A stretch of 10,004 bases of DNA, taken from the NCBI GenBank assembly GCA_021799325.1, contig JAJZAS010000041.1:1-10004 (forward strand), in the 5' to 3' direction. A program made the position numbers and the translations under genes. Shown one piece after another: positions 7,727 to 10,004 of the stretch (positions are counted from its first letter, which is position 1; every line of letters begins with the position of its first letter). Origin of the DNA: Bacillota bacterium. Its GTDB lineage: Bacteria > Bacillota > Bacilli > Alicyclobacillales > SLC66. The notes under the pieces are model-generated. The model was not told where the DNA came from. It worked only from the letters and a program-made list of their open reading frames with translations, and did not search any database.

Positions 7727-8548
7727 TCACGGTTCGACCTGGGCAAGATGGCGAAGGGATTCCGCATTATCCGCCAAGTGAACAGTCATCTGGGAAATGG
7801 TGTGGATCGCTTGCAGTTGCTCTTGAGATGCAGAATTTACGTTGGTTGAACTCTGTGTCAGTTGCTCGATGCTTTGAATCACGTTGCGGATGCTTTTTTG
7901 GATGGATTCGGTGGATTGTCTCGTCGTTTCTGCCAGTGATTGAATTTCTTCCGCGACCACGCCAAATGCCCTACCGGAGTCTCCCGCTCTTGCCGCCTCG
8001 ATTCTCGCATTAAGACCAATGAGTTTCGTTTGCGAGGTGACTTCCTGCACCAGTTTCGAAACCTCATTGATCTGGTCAATTTCTTTTCGCAAACTATCCG
8101 CCTGCTCCTTCACATTTTCAATCAAGCGCGAAACCTCATTGGAGGTGGCCGCCAGTTGCTCTGCGGTCGCGGACAATTCTTCACTGGAAGCTGACACTTG
8201 TTCCGCATCCTCTTGAAGCTCCATTTGCCGTTGCTGCGTGACCGCTGTGGATATACACCCGATCACTTTGCCTTCCACCATAATGGGAAGTCCGATAGCA
8301 ATCGTGGGCACTCCAAATACTTCTTTAGGAACAAATGATTGTTGCCGTTTTCCCGAGGTTAATGTTTTATGTGTGATGCTGCCAGGCTTTATGGGGTCAC
8401 CCACTTTAATGCCCAACGTAAAAGTCTTCCCCGGAACATAAGCAATAAATTTTTCCGTATCAGAAACACCTATCGTCGTATCATCCAGACATAACAAGTT
8501 CCAAAATTCAGACACTTTCGCAAAATGCTGAAGAATATCATCTTCCAT
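7727..8548 (-). CDS. Soluble methyl-accepting chemotaxis-type receptor
   Basis: A 273-residue protein without membrane segments. The N-terminal sensor (about 1-105, with KTFTLGIKVGDPIKPGS, FGVPTIAIGLPI and EGKVIGCIS) resembles a small PAS/Cache-like fold found at the front of short Bacillota receptors; its ligand is unknown. Residues 110-273 form the coiled-coil signalling hairpin, with the tip TKLIGLNARIEAARAG at 174-189. Glu184 and Arg187, equivalent to tip residues that contact CheA/CheW, are kept. Lys175 and Arg182 replace the usual Asn and Ala. It resembles cytoplasmic mini-receptors such as B. subtilis YfmS in size and layout. The ATG at 8548 follows GAAGGGGG by 11 bases. It has its own promoter upstream and a terminator downstream, so it is likely a single-gene unit. 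Its stop overlaps GTGA of an extended kinase frame, which I judge fortuitous. It could signal to the chemotaxis kinase or to a separate array. Confidence 0.9.
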   Translation of the reverse strand: MEDDILQHFAKVSEFWNLLCLDDTTIGVSDTEKFIAYVPGKTFTLGIKVGDPIKPGSITHKTLTSGKRQQSFVPKEVFGVPTIAIGLPIMVEGKVIGCISTAVTQQRQMELQEDAEQVSASSEELSATAEQLAATSNEVSRLIENVKEQADSLRKEIDQINEVSKLVQEVTSQTKLIGLNARIEAARAGDSGRAFGVVAEEIQSLAETTRQSTESIQKSIRNVIQSIEQLTQSSTNVNSASQEQLQAIHTISQMTVHLADNAESLRHLAQVEP

Positions 8549-8581
8549 TACTACACATGCCCCCTTCTGGTCGTTGTCCTC

Positions 8582-8609
8582 ATTGTATGATAAAACATCA
8601 TAATTTCAA
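8582..8609 (-). promoter_or_regulatory. Sigma-A-type promoter of the chemoreceptor gene
   Basis: On the minus strand TTGAAA (8604-8609; 5/6 to TTGACA), a 16-base spacer and TACAAT (8582-8587; 5/6 to TATAAT) lie 34 bases before the ATG, leaving room for a short leader with the GAAGGGGG ribosome site. This is the best promoter match in the window. It sits just after the stop of the RnfD-like gene. Confidence 0.6.
8586..8602. repeat. Inverted repeat in the chemoreceptor promoter spacer (possible operator)
   Basis: TATGAT-N5-ATCATA, a perfect 6-base inverted repeat, fills the spacer between the -35 and -10 and touches the -10. A repressor bound here would block polymerase. The stretch is A+T-rich, so chance is a real alternative; no T-run makes it a terminator for the RnfD-like gene. 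Confidence 0.3.
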
Positions 8610-8622
8610 TCATGCTTTTTTA

Positions 8623-9438
8623 CTATTCAACCATAACTTCGGTTAACTTCTTTTGTCTTACCCTCATCAATGTATAATTTGCTAGGTTTCCCACCAAAAG
8701 GCCAATTAACAAGTACGCGAGTCCTCCATAATTGGCAAAAACCACGGAACCAATGATCGCCGCAAGGCTACCAAATATTATCTGTTTGGGATAAGAAGCA
8801 GGGGACGTAGGAGGATCGGTAAGCATAAAAAACGCGAGAAAAAGCGTGGAATTGACAAACGGGATGCGGAGTGCATCAGCGGGTGTATCATATGGTAGCC
8901 CTAAATGGAAAATGGCCATGAAGAACATCAGTGCAAAATACACCCCCAAAAATGAGGCAACCTGCGGAAATTTATTCACTCTAATGGAAATGACAATTCC
9001 CGGAATGATCAAGGCAGGGATTAGCCAAATGGGAAGTAGCGCCAAACTGCCCCACCAGCTTTGCCCAGTGGAAAAGACGTAAATCGCCACTACCAATCCA
9101 ACCGCAGCCGGATTGAAAATTGGCTTTCTGCCCGTCTTGATGAGATGCTTTGACAAAAGTGCCACTGCAGTGGTGGCGACAAAGAGGTACCAAGGCGTCG
9201 AATTGCTAAGCACATCCGCAATAATCAGTGCTGTAATAATGCCCCCATCGGGAAACTTCTTTTTATTCTTATACAACATCCCAGCCACCCCATCGATCAC
9301 TAGGGCAGTAACCACGGAGACACCCGCATTCAAAAGTCCAATGTGATCCTGGGGACGAAGCGCCGCCACCAGCGTTAATCCAATGAGTATGGCCATCATA
9401 TAGCCTTTTGGCGTTTTCAGCCATTTTTCTACATTCAT
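8623..9438 (-). CDS. RnfD/NqrB-like integral membrane electron-transfer protein
   Basis: A 271-residue, very hydrophobic protein with about eight to ten membrane segments. Family signatures are KFPDGGIITALIIAD (61-75), the conserved IFNPAA (107-112) and FFMLTDPPTSP (203-213), matching membrane subunit D of Rnf or subunit B of Na+-NQR complexes, which pass electrons through flavins across the membrane. It is shorter than typical RnfD (about 350 residues). I see no S/T-G-A-T motif for covalently bound FMN, so it may hold flavin non-covalently or pair with another flavinylated protein. The ATG at 9438 overlaps the ApbE stop (ATGA), and GAGAGGT lies seven bases before it, indicating translational coupling. 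No other Rnf/Nqr subunits are visible. Family call is good; membership of a complete ion-pumping complex is not supported. Confidence 0.82.
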   Translation of the reverse strand: MNVEKWLKTPKGYMMAILIGLTLVAALRPQDHIGLLNAGVSVVTALVIDGVAGMLYKNKKKFPDGGIITALIIADVLSNSTPWYLFVATTAVALLSKHLIKTGRKPIFNPAAVGLVVAIYVFSTGQSWWGSLALLPIWLIPALIIPGIVISIRVNKFPQVASFLGVYFALMFFMAIFHLGLPYDTPADALRIPFVNSTLFLAFFMLTDPPTSPASYPKQIIFGSLAAIIGSVVFANYGGLAYLLIGLLVGNLANYTLMRVRQKKLTEVMVE

Positions 9439-10004
9439 CGCAAATACCTCTCCATCGCATCCGTCATGGTAATTTCCAGCGAGTCGTCAATGCATAGTGC
9501 ATCGAGTTCGACTTCATTGACAAAATCAAGCGCGTTGTCTTTGCCGAGTACAAACGCAGCCGTGGACACTGCATCGGCAAGCATGGCAAACGGTGCAATC
9601 ACGGTGCAACTGAGTAATCCTTTAGTGCTTTTTCCTGTCATGGGATTAATCAAATGGTGTATTTCCTGGTTGAGAGGGCTTCTGCGCTCATAAGTGCCGG
9701 ATGTACACACGGCGGCATTAGTGATTTTCAGCCAAGCGATCATCGCCTCTTTCTCTTGAGGATGCTGGATACCCACTGTCCAATTTTCCCCGGTGGGATC
9801 GCACCCATGAAGGTAAAGATCCCCTCCTGCGTTGATGACAAACCCATCGAATAGTGATAGTTCTTTTGCCGCCAGGTCCACGGCAAAGCCTTTTGCCACC
9901 GCTCCCAAATCAAGCAGCAATGGTTTTTGCAAATAGACACTACGCGTCTCTTCATCCAATGTGACATCGCGAAAACTCACCGTTTCCCCTGTCATGGGAA
10001 GATC
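9435..10004 (-). CDS. apbE: FAD:protein FMN transferase, ApbE family (C-terminal part, truncated by right edge)
   Basis: Transfers FMN from FAD to a Thr of partner electron-transfer proteins, usually outside the cytoplasmic membrane. The 189 residues in the window keep the ApbE order of motifs, numbered from the first codon in the window: LDLGAVAKGFAVD (31-43), VINAGGDLYLHG (56-67), TSGTYERR (101-108), HHLINPMTGK (116-125) and the metal-binding MLADAVSTAAFVLG (141-154), in which Asp144 and Thr148 match the usual D-x-x-x-T. The family is about 300-350 residues, so roughly the first 130 residues, including any lipoprotein signal, are off the edge. The ATG at 9995 is internal; the frame continues upstream to 10004. 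The stop overlaps the RnfD-like start by four bases, placing both in one operon and suggesting that they act in one flavin-dependent electron-transfer pathway. Confidence 0.92.
   Translation of the reverse strand, partial: DLPMTGETVSFRDVTLDEETRSVYLQKPLLLDLGAVAKGFAVDLAAKELSLFDGFVINAGGDLYLHGCDPTGENWTVGIQHPQEKEAMIAWLKITNAAVCTSGTYERRSPLNQEIHHLINPMTGKSTKGLLSCTVIAPFAMLADAVSTAAFVLGKDNALDFVNEVELDALCIDDSLEITMTDAMERYLR

Overview
All supported genes in this window lie on the minus strand, so biological order runs from the right edge to the left. The character is that of a Gram-positive, Bacillus-like bacterium (Bacillota). Genes have strong purine-rich Shine-Dalgarno sites, some starts are GTG, there is a soluble mini-chemoreceptor, and the glycosidase resembles those of Geobacillus and relatives. 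Base composition looks balanced by eye (not counted). I cannot name the genus. No gene-free stretch exceeds 100 bases. I see no RNA gene, insertion sequence, CRISPR array or phage gene.

Right end (8623-10004): the C-terminal part of an ApbE-type FAD:protein FMN transferase, cut by the window edge, overlaps by four bases the start of a six-frame-clear RnfD/NqrB-like membrane protein. Together they look like part of a flavin-based membrane electron-transfer locus whose remaining genes would lie beyond the right edge.

Centre (3602-8548): a signalling block. A soluble methyl-accepting chemotaxis-type receptor has its own good sigma-A-like promoter and is followed by an intrinsic terminator. Next is a large cytoplasmic hybrid histidine kinase (PAS-PAS-HisKA-HATPase-REC-REC-HPt plus tail). 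Its stop codon lies within the Shine-Dalgarno site of a REC-GGDEF diguanylate cyclase. The kinase-cyclase pair holds every domain needed for a His-Asp-His-Asp phosphorelay ending in c-di-GMP synthesis. This multi-step layout is less usual in Gram-positive bacteria than in Proteobacteria.

Left (1-3526): a DMT/EamA transporter and an MFS exporter-like protein, probably co-transcribed, then a GH36 alpha-galactosidase truncated by the left edge. A perfect 15-base palindrome precedes the alpha-galactosidase. I found no clearly new system. The most interesting items are the self-contained phosphorelay-to-c-di-GMP pair, the ApbE/RnfD-like pair lacking a visible flavin-attachment motif, charged substitutions in the EamA transporter, and possible operator palindromes.
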